64,000 bases of DNA from Ryuthela nishihirai (lineage: Eukaryota; Arthropoda; Arachnida; Araneae; Heptathelidae): assembly GCA_038380435.1 (NCBI GenBank), contig JAWZYU010000027.1:6073156-6137155 (forward strand), in the 5' to 3' direction. A model generated the notes under the pieces. That model was not told where the DNA came from. It was given only the letters and a program-made list of their open reading frames with translations, and searched no databases. Position numbers and translations under genes: made by a program. Each line of letters opens with the position of its first letter. Within the stretch, counting starts at the first letter, position 1. Shown here piece by piece: positions 1 to 10,562 of the stretch.

Positions 1-59
1 AAGGGTTAAATTATCTGCATAATCTACATCAGACATTTTCAGATCTCCAGACCATTTAA
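1..59 (-). mobile_element. RTE LINE fragment cut by window edge
   Basis: The first 59 bases match, on the minus strand, the part of the RTE reverse transcriptase around the YADD box; compare 5220-5278, which has the same order of words with a few substitutions. Only this piece is visible because the window starts inside it. It is non-functional as seen. The match stops where a short tandem repeat begins. Confidence 0.75.
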
Positions 60-90
60 AGACCATTTAAAGACCATTTAAAGACCATTT
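49..90. repeat. 11-bp tandem repeat, about 4 copies
   Basis: The unit AGACCATTTAA is repeated about four times. The unit itself is RTE sequence (the other RTE copies have it once, at 5270-5280 on the minus strand), so the array grew by local slippage at the edge of the LINE fragment. Confidence 0.85.
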
Positions 91-2004
91 CTGCACCAGA
101 ACACAGTCCAGCTAGAAAATATATATGGCAGATAAGTGAAAGAGCGAAAGCAGCTTCGGTCTCAAGGGAGCGAGTCCCGGAGCCAGCAGACGAGCCAACC
201 CATGTCCCTAAGGTGCGCCCTAACCCGAGCACTCCTGCTGGTAATGCGGTGGCGGATCTTAGCCAGGCCCTGCGATACACAGCGCACGAGCTTGCACCAG
301 TCAGAGGTTTTGCTAATTGCAAACCTTTTGGTGTTATGTGGGGGCGGTGTTGTGTCACCAACAAGGAACTTTAAATAGTTGTGGTCGCTGTTAGTGACCT
401 TGTCGCTAACGCTCCAACCCTGGATCAGTGGTATTGTCCGTGGCGAAGCCAGGGTCAAGTCAATCCAGCTCTGGCCTCTGGGACCATGAAAAGTAGCTGG
501 TGTATCTAAATCATTTAATAATATTAAATCAGCGGAACTGATAAAATCTAGAGATCTCTATGATCTCTATTACAAAAGAATTACTAAATATAGATTCTTT
601 TAGAAGACTTAAAATAGAATTAAAAAATTATTTGGTATTTTCTAGTTAGCTGATTTTTATGTGTATTGTTTTATGGATTTATTTGATGTACACCATTTTT
701 GTGGCTGAATGACCTATGTTTAATATAATTTATTCATTTTCCTGCAGATAAGCTATTTAGCTTTGCGGGTCAAATTGTAAACGTATTTGTATTCTTTACT
801 CTTATGAATAAAAAATTATATTCTTTAAAAAAAAAGTAATAATATCTCCTATGACGTCTTGTCTATTCGAGCCCCAGAGGGGATGCTTTGCTTTGAAGTC
901 ACCTCCCACCACTGTGGTTCTTATATTTCATCTGAGCTATGACGTTTTGGATTGGCTTCTTAGTAGAAAAAAGCCTGCTGGTCAGAGGAAGCCCCCTTAT
1001 GATGTTCTCTGTGTAGTAGGGTTCTTGCATTAGACTAACATCGACTGTTTCCTCTTTTATCTCCTGGCTGAGTAGGGCCTTTGCGGCCGGTGCCCCGTTT
1101 AAATTTAATTAAAAGAATTTTAACCTTTCCCCGCTACCACCATCTGGACTCCTATTGTCCATAGTCTGTGCGCTTTTTTAGCAACTTCATCTCACGAATA
1201 TATGACGGACAGTTACTATCCATCGCATTGTGGCACAGATCGTATTTGGTCCCGTGTTCCTTGCTTGCCATTTTGCAAACAACACACTATGGTTGAGGTT
1301 GACGTTTTGTAGTCACACAATCTCCCCTCCGCTTTTAATAATAATCCAGAGAGTATGGAAAAAGTGATGTAACCTTCCCTCTTTTACCTCATCCTTTCCA
1401 GGAGCGCAGAGAATGTCTCATCAAAATGGTACATTCAGGGTTCACATGATGGAGTGATCTAAAAGAATATGAGGAAATAATCTTTTATCTTGTCCGGACT
1501 TGAAAACCCCTATATTAGTTCAACTCCCTTACAGCCACTTTACTGGATGTCGCAATCTTTATAAAACAAAAATTTGTCATAGGCAACTGTTCTTTCGATA
1601 ACAACACCTATTGTGACAGTGAGGGGAAAAAACTGTTACGCAAACCCCAGTTTTGGAAAGACCCCTATAGAGGATATCACAAACCCATGGACTAGTGCCT
1701 CCCATATTTTCAATCCCTCTTCACAGCCACCAGGGATGTCACAAAAGATTCCTGAAATTTAACAATTCCAACTAAACTTCCGTGGGCCACACTCATTAAG
1801 TCAATACAGAAAAGCCACCTTTATCACCTAAACCTGTAGTGCAGGAGAAAACCGATAAAGAAGAGCAGTCCTTTTTTTGATCCCTTCTCTGCTCCTTCGC
1901 CTTCCAAGAGCAGCTATGCAGGTCTGAAGGGCATTTTATCGGTTTTTGGGGATATCGATGGCTGATACATCCTGAAAACGCGAACTCTTGCTTCGGAAAC
2001 TCAA
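91..2004. other. No recognised gene or element
   Basis: Short open frames occur at 136-378, 56-364 and 851-1033, but they overlap on opposite strands and match nothing I recognise. Around 1532 and 1723 two similar stretches (ACAGCCAC followed by GGATGTC) hint at an old partial duplication with a spacing of about 190 bases. I see nothing else. Confidence 0.4.
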
Positions 2005-2205
2005 AATATCATGAAACTTGAGGTGTTTGTGAGGGACAGGGTTCAGGGCTCTCATGAATAATATCCAAAACTTATCTGCAGACCACAAGCGGACTCTTTT
2101 CAAACATTAACTTTTTTGCCTGTAGTCTGAAGGAGTAAGGTTCATGCACCATTCATGAGAGACTAGGACTCTGCTCCTCAAAAACACCTCAAGTTTCATG
2201 ATATT
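2005..2205. repeat. Inverted repeat with 24-bp perfect outer arms
   Basis: Bases 2005-2028 are the exact reverse complement of 2182-2205. The match continues inward, imperfectly, to about 2064 and 2144, giving arms of about 60 bases around an 80-base centre. It could be a small foldback element; no target duplication or terminal motif is evident. Confidence 0.7.
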
Positions 2206-2352
2206 CTGATACCAAAATATTCATACAGAATACACACTGCGGTCTCTCTTCATTGTTGATATGTGTGGAAGTAAAGACAAAGTCTGAATAACTATCGTCA
2301 TATTTTCGCTTCTTTCCATCTCCGCTATTGGATTGTGGTGTATCATCATTTT

Positions 2353-2562
2353 AAAATAAAAATAAATACCCCCTCAAGCAGCTGCTTGCCACAGAGGTCT
2401 GACAGGAGCCTGTCAGTTTATATGCCAGAGTAGAAGGTCTGAGAGGATGGCAGGACCTCAGCAGAACAACGACACACACATCCATGCCTTACCTGGGGCT
2501 CGAACCCAGGTCCCTTAGATCAGTAGCCAAGTGCGCTAACCACTCGGCCATGGTTACACTTA
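2353..2562 (-). mobile_element. SINE-B copy 1 (tRNA-derived SINE)
   Basis: Read on the minus strand this copy starts with a tRNA-like head containing an A box (TGGCCGAGTGGTTAGCGC-like) and a B box (GGTTCGAGCCCC), both pol III internal promoter parts. It continues with a body that includes GACAGGCTCCTGTC, a perfect short palindrome, and ends with GGGGGTATTTATTTTTA. The A box, TGGCCGAGTGGTTAGCGC, resembles Leu/Ser tRNAs, but no long variable arm is obvious. The same body recurs at 29859, 33852, 54106, 60688 and 62367, which establishes the family. Confidence 0.85.
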
Positions 2563-2892
2563 TTAAAATCAATCTTTTTACTTTAACGTTCTGTAACAGT
2601 TTTTGTAACGGAAATTTCCTTCTTCATAGCCTGACTTTCATAGTGAATACGTATACTATGTATGAACATATTAAATGTATCAGAATCTCAGATCTTTATT
2701 TTCAAACCTTAAACTTTCATTTATTTTACTATTAAACTAATAAACTATTAAACATAAAATTATTAAATTTTATAACTATGACACTTTATTGAATAATGAC
2801 AATTTATATATTTAACATGTGTAATATTTAAAATATTCTCTTGTTTTTCTTTATACATTTTGCCTTGTTTATAAATGAACCTAGTGTAAAAG
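2563..2892. other. AT-rich spacer
   Basis: Very AT-rich sequence between SINE-B and SINE-A copies. No coding signal or repeat was recognised. Confidence 0.4.
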
Positions 2893-3290
2893 GGCCTGGG
2901 TTGGGTTGGGTTGTTTCACCTCTGAGCGGCACTTTTTTGCACACCATGGGTTAAATGGCCAGGTCACATGGACCCCGAAGGCTCAGAGAAGGTTGGGGGA
3001 GGGCACCCACTGGAACAGCTATTGGGAGACAGATGGTAGCCTCCCGTCAAGGCCATCCAGCATGTTCTTTAACGTGCACACGGTATGGCTCTCCCGCACA
3101 CGGGGCCACGGCTTAACGTCCCATCAGACGGACGGCGGCCTTTTCAAGCCCATCGGTGTCCCCTACTGACCGTGGGCAGAGCGGGGAAATTTTGCGGAGA
3201 TAAATCTCAACACTGACCCAGCTGGGACTCGAACCTGGGAACTACAGATTACGAGCCTGATTATTACCGACTGAGCCACCCGCGCCCCCC
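2893..3290 (-). mobile_element. SINE-A copy 1
   Basis: Defining features of SINE-A, read 5'-3' on its own strand: a GC-rich start, A box TGGCTCAGTCGGTAGCGCG, an anticodon-like loop with CGT in the anticodon position (Thr-like), B box GGTTCGAGTCC, a roughly 300-base body with no similarity to tRNA, and a tail of ACCCA units. Typical length is 385-390 bases. In this copy the anticodon-arm region is damaged (GATTATTACC instead of GGCGCGCTACC). The tail holds three TTGGG units on the plus strand. A clear target duplication is not visible. The open frame at 2906-3169 is SINE body and is not a gene. Confidence 0.9.
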
Positions 3291-3859
3291 GTTAAATGGT
3301 AGTGGCATTGAAAAAGACTATAGTCTTCTGGGTTGGCGTGGCGATAGGTGTCCATCGATGATTGGACGTTCGGCAGACAGAGGGAGGGTAATGAAGTCAT
3401 ATCCGATTTCGACGTCGTACTTAATTTCTGCGATAAGAGAAGAGCAGTATACTGCGTTAAGATTTCGTTATCTCCTGAAGAAAACAGCCACTGAAGCATC
3501 GAATCTATCATTGTAATCGTGCAACAGGATATTGAATTAAGATTGTCTGGAATTAGTAAAATTTTCGAATATCCTACCATATAGAAATTAATCGCTGCAC
3601 CTAATGGCGCCGGGGCGCACACTTTGAAAACATCTGCCCTAGTGAATAAGACAATCAAACTTTTTCATTTTAAGGGAAAAATAAAAAAAATTGTCTTTGT
3701 TTTGTATACGGCTCATAATACTATTTACATTTTCCAAATACTCATTATATTACTACTGTTAAATTTACGAATTGCAATTGTTAAAGATAGTACGAATTAC
3801 TACTGTTAAAGGGTGAAATTAGTACGAATTAATAGTAATTACTACTGTTAAAGGGTTAA
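3291..3859. other. Unassigned region with a 138-codon minus frame
   Basis: A minus-strand frame runs 3658-3242 but its last third is SINE-A sequence. The remainder is not a family I recognise and has no neighbouring support. The right part (3780-3860) repeats the phrase TACGAATTACTACTGTTAAAGG twice, which also occurs near 9250, so it belongs to old repeat sequence. Confidence 0.35.
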
Positions 3860-4427
3860 AAATTCGATAAATGGAAACTCCATTTTTCTCTGAAAACGAG
3901 CATCTCATGTTCGCCAGAGGTGATATCCTTCTAATTATCTATTCGGACCGAAATTGACATTACATGTCCAAAGTTTATAATCTCATCTATTTCCAGCATT
4001 TGAAAACTTATGATGCCATCAGAATTTGATAGATTATCTACACCTTTATCACAAACCTCTCCTCCCCTTATGTTATTTAACATTTCTCTTAATCTTTCTT
4101 TGCATTTACAGTAGATACCTTTATCTTTTCGATCTTTAGACATTTTAGCACGTTTCCTTTAGAAGATGCTAGAGGGAATATTTATATATTTTATAATTTC
4201 AGAAAAAACTAGCTAATGTTTTCACTTTTTCTTCCGTATCCTGTAGACATCGGACTTTTTTTGCTTTTAGAGATAAATGAAAAATTCTTTTTGGGTTGGA
4301 AAGCTATTAAAGAAATATTACGATTCGCACTTTTGGAATCTTCCTATAACTATAATTGCGCTCTCTAACGTCAGGAAATTTTGAAAAATACAATATTTCA
4401 GACTAATATTTCAAGCGATATAATTAC
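3860..4427 (+). repeat. Old ~300-bp interspersed repeat (family D), left part
   Basis: Landmarks shared with 8330-9360 and 61380-63490 are: a CATTTTTCTCTGAAAACGAG stretch followed by TTCGCCAGAGG, a GTAGACATCG phrase, TTTTTGGGTTGG, ATATTACGATT, then GCGCTCTCTAACG. The family is old and diverged and its class is unknown. It is interrupted at 4427 by the RTE insertion and resumes at 8330, which dates it as older than that insertion. Confidence 0.6.
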
Positions 4428-4458
4428 ATTCATCGTCATGATCATCATAATCATCCTC
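4428..4458 (-). repeat. Degenerate GAT tail of RTE copy 1
   Basis: Read on the minus strand this is a decayed GAT repeat directly after the conserved RTE 3' end (GTAGCCCATGG). The homologous tail in copy 3 at 22361-22450 is a clean GAT array, so this is the LINE 3' tail and not an unrelated microsatellite. Confidence 0.8.
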
Positions 4459-4471
4459 AAGCCACCATGGG

Positions 4472-6314
4472 CTACGGAGGTCCAACCAGACCGTGCAGTT
4501 TAATTCTGCAAGCATATCTGTCCTGAGCTACATCTGCTGCATCCGGCCACTGAACACCAATTTTAACAAGGTCCTGTTTGACATTGTCTGCCCACCGCAT
4601 CCTAGGTCTCCCCCTCTTTCTGAGGCCTTTAGAAACACTGTTCATAACCCTATTTGCCAATCCATAATTATTCATACGGGCAACATGGCAAAACCAACGG
4701 AGTCTCTCTTTGAACAATATACTGCTCAAAAGATGTTGATGATTCCGTCTTCTAACCTCATCATTACTTACAAAGTAAAACCACCTAATGCCCAAGACCC
4801 TGCGTAAGCATCTAGAATAAAAAGCATCTAGTTTCCTGTTAGCATGTTCACAAAGTGCCCAAGTTTCACTACCATAACTAACCCTAGAAAGAACCACACT
4901 ATTATACAGTCTAATTTTAGTCTTTAGGTGTATACGCCTATTTTTCCACACTCTCCATAGATTCTTAAAAGTTCCAGCAGCAATCCCTATTCGTCTGTTA
5001 ATCTCATGCCGCACTTCACCAGTATCTGTTACATGGCTCCCAAGAAAATTAAACTGTGACACCTGCTCAAGACTGCAACCATTCAGATTAACTTAATCAC
5101 AGCCTGCCGAATCAATTTTCATCACTTTAGTTTTCTCTCTGTGTATAACCAAACCTACTCTACTACCAGTCTCATCAACTGCTCGAATGAAAGAGTTCAT
5201 CTCATCAACATCATTTGCAAAAAGGGCTAAATCATCAGCATAATCTAAATCAGAAATTTCAGTATCTCCAGACCATTTAAGGCCAAAATGTTTCCCTTGC
5301 AGTGAATTTCGCATAACATAATCAATAACCAAACTAAACAGAAAAGGAGACAAAATGCACCCTTGTCGAACACCAGAAGTAATGCTAAACCAATTGCTAC
5401 AAGCCTTACCAACTCTCACAGAAGACTCACTGTTATTATAGAGAGCTTTCATTATGTTAACCAACTTGTCAGGTATACCATATGATCTCACAACCAACTA
5501 AAAATTATGACGATCAACAGAGTCCCAAGCTTTTTTGAAATCAACAAAGCTAGCAACAAAAGGTTTCTGAAACTCTAAACATTTCTCAAGAATCTGCTTA
5601 AGTGAAAATATCTGATCCACACATCCCCTACCACTTCTGAATCCACATTGCTCATCAAGCAATTGACGGTCAACCAGATTCTTAATTTTAATAAGCACAA
5701 TCATGTAAAGAACTTTACCTGGAACAGAGAGTAGGCTGATACCCCTATAGGTATCACAAGAACTGCGATCATCTTTTTTGAAAATGGGGATAACAATAGC
5801 TCTGGTAAAATCCTTAGGCACCATGCCTTTATCATAAAAGATATTCAAAATTTCAATCATCCAAGTGGTAACTGAAACATTCCCAGCTCTGAGCATTTCC
5901 GTAGTAATTTCATCTAACCCTGTAGATTTATGAAGTTTAAGTTTAGAAATAGTCAAAATAACTTCAGAATGTGTTATAGGGCCAACATTAAAGGCAGCAA
6001 TGCATCTATCATCATTACAAACAATGGGAGTAGAACTAGACACATCGTTTAAAACATCACTGAAATGCTCAGCCCACCTAGCCATGACAGAATCCTCACC
6101 TTCTATAACCTTACCTTGTTTATCCTTCAATCCCTGTACACCTGTTCGTTTTCTACCACACAAAACATTAACTATCTGGTACAGCTCTCTGCTGTTATGC
6201 AGCCTAGCTGCTTCCTCGGCTTTGTCAGCCAAGCCATCAAGCCAAAGATTCTTATCTGTAGCTAACTGATCCTTTACACGTTTATTAAGCTCTCTGTAAT
6301 GCTTTCTATTAGGA
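4472..6314 (-). pseudogene. RTE reverse transcriptase half of ORF2
   Basis: A single minus-strand frame is open from 6314 to the natural stop at 4472-4474 apart from two nonsense codons: 5498-5500 (TGG changed to TAG after VDRHNF) and 5093-5095 (TCA changed to TAA before VNLNG). Order of motifs: linker PNRKHYRELNKRVKD, the RT fingers with YRGISLLSVPGKV, QCGFRSGRGCVDQ, motif A FVDFKKAWDSVDR, motif B SGVRQGCILSPFLF, motif C DYADDLALFAND, then the RTE C-terminal region with CLRRVLGIRW and RPRMRWADNVKQDL. About 614 codons survive with no frameshift. The enzyme would copy LINE RNA at a nicked target. It lacks the endonuclease in cis because the 5' half is inverted. Confidence 0.9.
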
Positions 6315-6897
6315 AGGGTAGGATAGGGTTAGGTCTGTAGGGTTAAGATAGGGTTAGGTCTGTAAATGGCAGCTAGGCTTAACTGGAAGGAAAGCTGTGT
6401 ACCAATCCCCAATAATGATGCACGGAACCGGCTAGGTCTAACACTTAATGACCGACCCCGCCATCTCGTGGTGCAGGCCGTTAGTACCTTTCAAAAGAGA
6501 TATTCTCCTTTGGGAGGGAACGGAAGAGGAGGGCTGCCAGTTCAGTATGGCCTACTGATATGGTCATCTATGGCCACTTTTTTCTTTTTTTTTTTTTCAA
6601 CCCTGCTGAGGAGTGGTCAACTTCACACGGTCCTGGTGCTGACCATTTATACCTACTAGACTGGACTGGTTTATGGATTTAAGCTTGATTATGGATCCTG
6701 GACTTGCTGCACTAGTGGGCCTCTGTTGAGGGAGAATCTGCCGCTGTGTTTTCTGTTTGTTTGTGGATTGCCAGACCTAAGTGAACAAAGGCATGGGATA
6801 CCTTATATCAGCTGGTGGATAATCCTAATCAGAGGCCATCGCAGGTACCTCAACCTCACTTATCTAGTAGGCATCGTCAAGCCTAAACTGGAGTAAT
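6315..6897 (+). other. RTE 5' leader and junction
   Basis: Bases 6315-6365 hold two copies of a GATAGGGTTAGGTCTGTA-like unit at the junction of the inverted halves. From 6366 there is a long leader; its part from 6658 onward is shared with RTE copy 4 (24799 onward). A T-run lies at 6579-6598. No start codon of the EN/RT frame before 6898 can be supported. Small frames here (6366-6659) are unassigned. Confidence 0.6.
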
Positions 6898-7950
6898 GTG
6901 TCTCAGGAAGGCCATATGGCTCTTGAAAAAGTCCACTTGAAAAGGTGGTGCCTGAAGTTCCTACCAGCATCGGTGACTTCAGCCTTTAGCGGAGGAGGAA
7001 CAGGTCTTTGCCCCATGCCTGCGATCAGGGGACTGTTTGATATTGTTAGCCCTACTTTTCTCAATAAACCTAGCTTCTTTAAAAATCCTACTAATCACTT
7101 TCTCTCTGCAGGAACGTGGAACGTGAGGACATTACATAAAGATTATTATCTTGATGTCCTCACGAAGGAATTCCAGCGCTATAACCTAGATATTCTAGGC
7201 TTGCATGAGACCAGATGGACAGGTAAAGGTGAGATACTTAAAAATAACTTTAAATTTCTCTTTACTGGGAGGGAGGATGGAAAGCATCACCAAGGCGTGG
7301 GTCTGCTTCTCAGCAGACATGCTAGTGATGCTCTTCTAGGATATGAGTGCATTAATCAATGGTTTCTTACAGCAAAATTTGAGACAAGCATTACAGACTT
7401 GAATGTTATCTGCTGCTATGCCCTCACTGAGGATGCCGATGAGGATGAGAAGGATAGATTTTACGGACAACTTCAGGATGTTTTGAATTCTCTCAAGAAA
7501 GGAGATATTACCCTTGTTCTAGGTGACTTCAATGCCAAAGTTGGTACTGACTCTGACCTTTGGGGAGGGGTGATAGGCTCTTTTCGTATTGGTAGCTGGA
7601 ATGGCAATGGGCAATGTCTCCTAAAGGTAAGTAAACTCAATGGTTTCAGAATAACTAACACTTATTACAAACACTGTGGCATATATAAGTACACATGGGT
7701 TTCACCTGATGGGCTACATAAGAATATGATTGATTATATATTAATTAACAGCAAATAGGCTAGTTCTGTTAGGAATAGCAGGGCATGTAGGGGAGTTGAA
7801 ATTGGATCTGACCATTAGTTTGTTAAAAGTGTATTGCAGCTTAAACTTAAGAAGTGTTTTGCTAAGGTTAAAAAATTTACCTTTAATACTGAATCTCTGA
7901 AAGACCCAGTAATAGCTAAATCTTACCATGATAGGTTAGGTTCCTAAATC
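6898..7950 (+). pseudogene. RTE AP endonuclease domain
   Basis: Endonuclease-exonuclease-phosphatase family domain of an RTE LINE, which nicks target DNA. Visible motifs: TWNVRTL (metal-site Asn), LGLHETRW (Glu), GVGLLLS, VLGDFNAKVG (Asp and Asn), YTWVSPDGLHKNMIDYI (Asp), and GSDH (catalytic His) at about 7805-7815. The frame is open from 6898 to 7755; nonsense codons at 7756-7758 (TGG to TAG) and 7816-7818 interrupt it, then it stays open to about 7947, where local duplications begin. All catalytic residues are still present, so the decay is recent relative to copy 4. The upstream 50 codons to TWNVRTL are conserved in copy 4 as well. Confidence 0.88.
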
Positions 7951-8130
7951 TTATATAATAAGTTATATAATAATATAATAATATATAATAATAATATATA
8001 TATATGATAAGTATAATCTTATATAATAATCTTATATAATAAAACCCAGTAATAACTAAATCTTACCATGATAGGTTTAGGTTCCTAAATCCCATGATAG
8101 GTTAGGTTCCTAATCTTACCATGACAGGTT
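7904..8130 (+). repeat. Local duplications and AT expansion inside RTE copy 1
   Basis: The phrase beginning ACCCAGTAAT and ending GGTTCCTAAATC occurs at 7904 and again at 8043, with a TATAATA-rich expansion between them, and part of it (CCATGATAGGTTAGGTTCC) a third time near 8092. This breaks the endonuclease-RT linker. Confidence 0.8.
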
Positions 8131-8155
8131 ACTTTGTCATTATGACAATCATGGT

Positions 8156-8327
8156 TTGTTTACTACTGAAGTTGAGGAAGAATGGGGCCATTTTAAACAG
8201 GTTTTCCTTTTAGGAAATAAGGAGCAGAGGAGACAGAATTATTTGAGTGATAAGGCACTTGAGTTCATTTCAGAAAGAAGAAAGTGCAGGAATGTCCTTA
8301 ATCAATACCCTACTAGTCCTAATAGAA
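8156..8327 (+). pseudogene. RTE endonuclease-RT linker remnant
   Basis: The frame encodes EVEEEWGHFKQ, QNYLSDKALEFISERRKC and NQYPTSPNR, matching the linker of copies 3 and 4 (20413-20530 and 26340-26520). It stops being RTE at 8327, exactly where the minus-strand 3' half of the same insertion takes up the sequence at 6314. Confidence 0.85.
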
Positions 8328-8329
8328 TG

Positions 8330-9360
8330 ATTACGTTAGAAAGTTGAAACTTTTACTGTGAAATGTGAATATCATGAAGTTTGCATTGAAAACAATCGTT
8401 TCCCCCTTTACCTCGAGAAATGATTTGAAAATGCAATTTTTGTGTTTTAAGCGATAAATGTTTGTTTTTAAAGTAAATTAAAAATTCTTTTTGGGTTGGA
8501 TAAATATATTATGATTTACCCTCTTATGATTCCCCAAAACTTTAATTACGCTCTATGTACTTCACTCTGACTGTGAAAATGCTTTAAAGTTTCAAAATTT
8601 GAAACAAATATTGCTTTTTTTTTTATCTGTTTGGACTAGAAATTTGATATTTTAGTGGTGGAGTGTGTATCAAGGGGTTGAAATTGGCAGCAACAATTTG
8701 TTGCTTCAAAAAAAATTTTCGTTTTCTTTTTGAGTGTGTGGAAAATTGAAACTTTTTGTCTTTTGAGATTAATGAAAAATTATTTTTTTCAATTGAATAG
8801 GAACTAACGAAATATTATGAAAAGTAGTTTCGTAATCCTTTAATAGGCTGCAATTTGTATCGTTAGAGGGCGCTAAATATGGAAAATGTAAAACTTAAAG
8901 TAACATTGCAAGCGATATATTTATGCTGGAGATTAGATTTGGTTGCATAATATGTTGATAAAGAGCAGAGTAGTCAATAGTCATATGCGACTTAATATAA
9001 CTAATTTTTTTAAAATTCGACCGGTAACTTCTGAGTTTTAAAAATTTTGCACTTACTTTAAAGTAATATTTCACCAGTGTAATAATAAATAAATTACTTT
9101 TTTAACATGCACTGAGTGATTTGCCACTTAACCTTAGGGGATAAGAAAAATCCAACATTTTAATTTTAAGGGATAAATGAGATATGCTTATTTAGCTTTA
9201 TAGGGCGAATAATACATTATTAATTATATTTTGCAATAACCCATTAGTACGAATTACCATTGTTAAATGGTGAAAATTTCGAAAACTTCATTTTCTCTGG
9301 AAACGAGCCTCCGATGTTCTCCAGGAACGATAGGTAATCCTTCTAGTTTAAACCAGTCTT
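8330..9360 (+). repeat. Family D repeat, right part, two or more units
   Basis: Resumes the repeat broken at 4427 (ATTACGTTAGAAAGTT, compare 61624). Further unit landmarks: TTTTTGGGTTGG near 8489, GTTAGAGGGCGC near 8862, and a CATTTTCTCTGGAAACGAG stretch near 9289. No coding capacity. Confidence 0.55.
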
Positions 9361-9440
9361 CACCTAAAATGAAACACTAGAAATGGAACAGTTTTTTGGG
9401 AATTATCCTGTACACTTTATCATCTCTATAGCTGCACTTA

Positions 9441-10550
9441 TACACCGAAGAGCCAAAACATCATGACCACATGCCTAATATGTTGTTGTTCCTCCACGTG
9501 CCGCCAAAACAGCTCTTACCCGACGGGGCATAGACGCTACAAGTTTTATAAAGTTGTCTTGTGGTATCTGGTACCAACACCTTACCAGCAGATCCTTTAA
9601 CTCTTGTATTACATGGTTGAGCCGCCGCAGATCGGATATGTTGTTGCAACACAAACCACAGATTCTCGATTGGATTGATGTCTGGGGAATTTGGAGACCA
9701 GGGCAATACCTGGAAATCTTCCTCATGTTCCACGAAACATTCTCGAACAATTCGGGCAGTGTGGCATGACGCATTTTCCTACTGAAAAAAGACACTACTA
9801 GAGGGGAATACCATTGCCATGAAAGGATGTACCTGGTCTGCAATGATGTTTAGGTAGGTGGTAGGCGTCATAGTTTCCTGCACATGAATGACTGGACCCA
9901 GGGTTTCCCAGCAGAACATTGCCCAAAGAATTACACTTCCTCCACTGACTTGTTTTCGTCCCACAGTGCATCCTGGTGCCAACACTTCCCCAGGTAAACG
10001 ACGCACACGTACACGACCATCCACATTATGCAATAGGAAATGAGATTCATCTGACCAGACGACCTTCTTCCAATCATTCAAGGTCCAGTTTTGATGATCA
10101 CATGCCCATTGGAGGCACTTTCGATGGTGAACCGAGGTTAGCATGGGCACTCGGAGCGGCCTTCTGCTACGCAACCCCATTTTCAGCAGGATTCGATGTA
10201 CTGCGTGTTGTGTCACATTACTCCCATCAGCACCATTTAAATTAGGGGGAGTTGCGCTACAGTATCCCTTCTGTTGGTTCGTACCATACGGGATAACCTT
10301 CCCTCACCTCCAGCATCGATGAGCCGTGGTGGGTCCACACTTTGCCGGCGGTTTGTGGTTTTTTGCACCTCGGACCACTTTTTCACGGTACTAATCATGG
10401 CTGACCGTGAGCACCTCACAAGCCTCACCATCTCGGAAATGCTCTGACCCTGTCGTCTGGCCATTATAATTTGACCTTTGTCAAATTCACTTAAGTCCGC
10501 TGCCTTTCCCATCTGAAAAAGAACAATAACAGAGCTCATAGAGATATTTT
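9441..10550 (-). mobile_element. Tc1-type DNA transposon remnant (Tc1-a)
   Basis: The left end at 9443 begins CACCGAAGAGCCAAAACAT after a TA dinucleotide, as expected for a Tc1 terminal inverted repeat next to the 3' end of its transposase gene. No partner repeat is present to the right of the start codon at 10539; the right end is lost or beyond recognition. A SINE-A inserted at 10563, just outside what remains. Confidence 0.75.
9475..10539 (-). pseudogene. Tc1 transposase pseudogene (DD34E family)
   Basis: Cut-and-paste transposase. From the start at 10539: [16 protein letters not shown] and a first helix-turn-helix ([17 protein letters not shown]), a second DNA-binding part, then first catalytic Asp in VVWSDESHF, and WSPNSPDINPIENLW with the catalytic Glu. 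Breaks: a frameshift at the G-run 10245-10249, an in-frame stop at 9779-9781, and a second frameshift near 9610 after AAAQPCN. Immediately after the stop the usual DNAPCH motif reads ENASCH, so the second catalytic Asp is Glu. The C-terminus LVASMPRRVRAVLAARGG ends at 9475. About 340 codons, near normal Tc1 length. Confidence 0.88.
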
Positions 10551-10562
10551 CACTTTGTCGTT

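Larger units (their letters stand above)
4428..8329 (-). mobile_element. RTE-clade LINE with inverted 5' half (copy 1)
   Basis: One 3.9-kb insertion made of two RTE halves in head-to-head orientation. Bases 4428-6314 are the 3' half on the minus strand, ending in an ATC/GAT-type tail at 4428-4458. Bases 6316-8327 are the 5' half (5' leader, endonuclease, linker) on the plus strand. The two halves overlap by about 11 bases of element sequence (6304-6314 and 8317-8327). The flanks are the same older family-D repeat, and ATTAC is found at both edges (4423-4427 and 8330-8334), so the whole block entered as one event. This is the geometry expected of twin-priming during target-primed reverse transcription. 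Confidence 0.8.

Noticed and set aside
4493..6269. Plus-strand frames 4493-4807, 6000-6269 and 6065-6265
   Set aside because: Antisense shadows of the RTE reverse transcriptase on the minus strand.
8000..8040. Origin-like or regulatory AT tract
   Set aside because: The TATAATA tract lies within local duplications of a dead RTE and is simple expansion.
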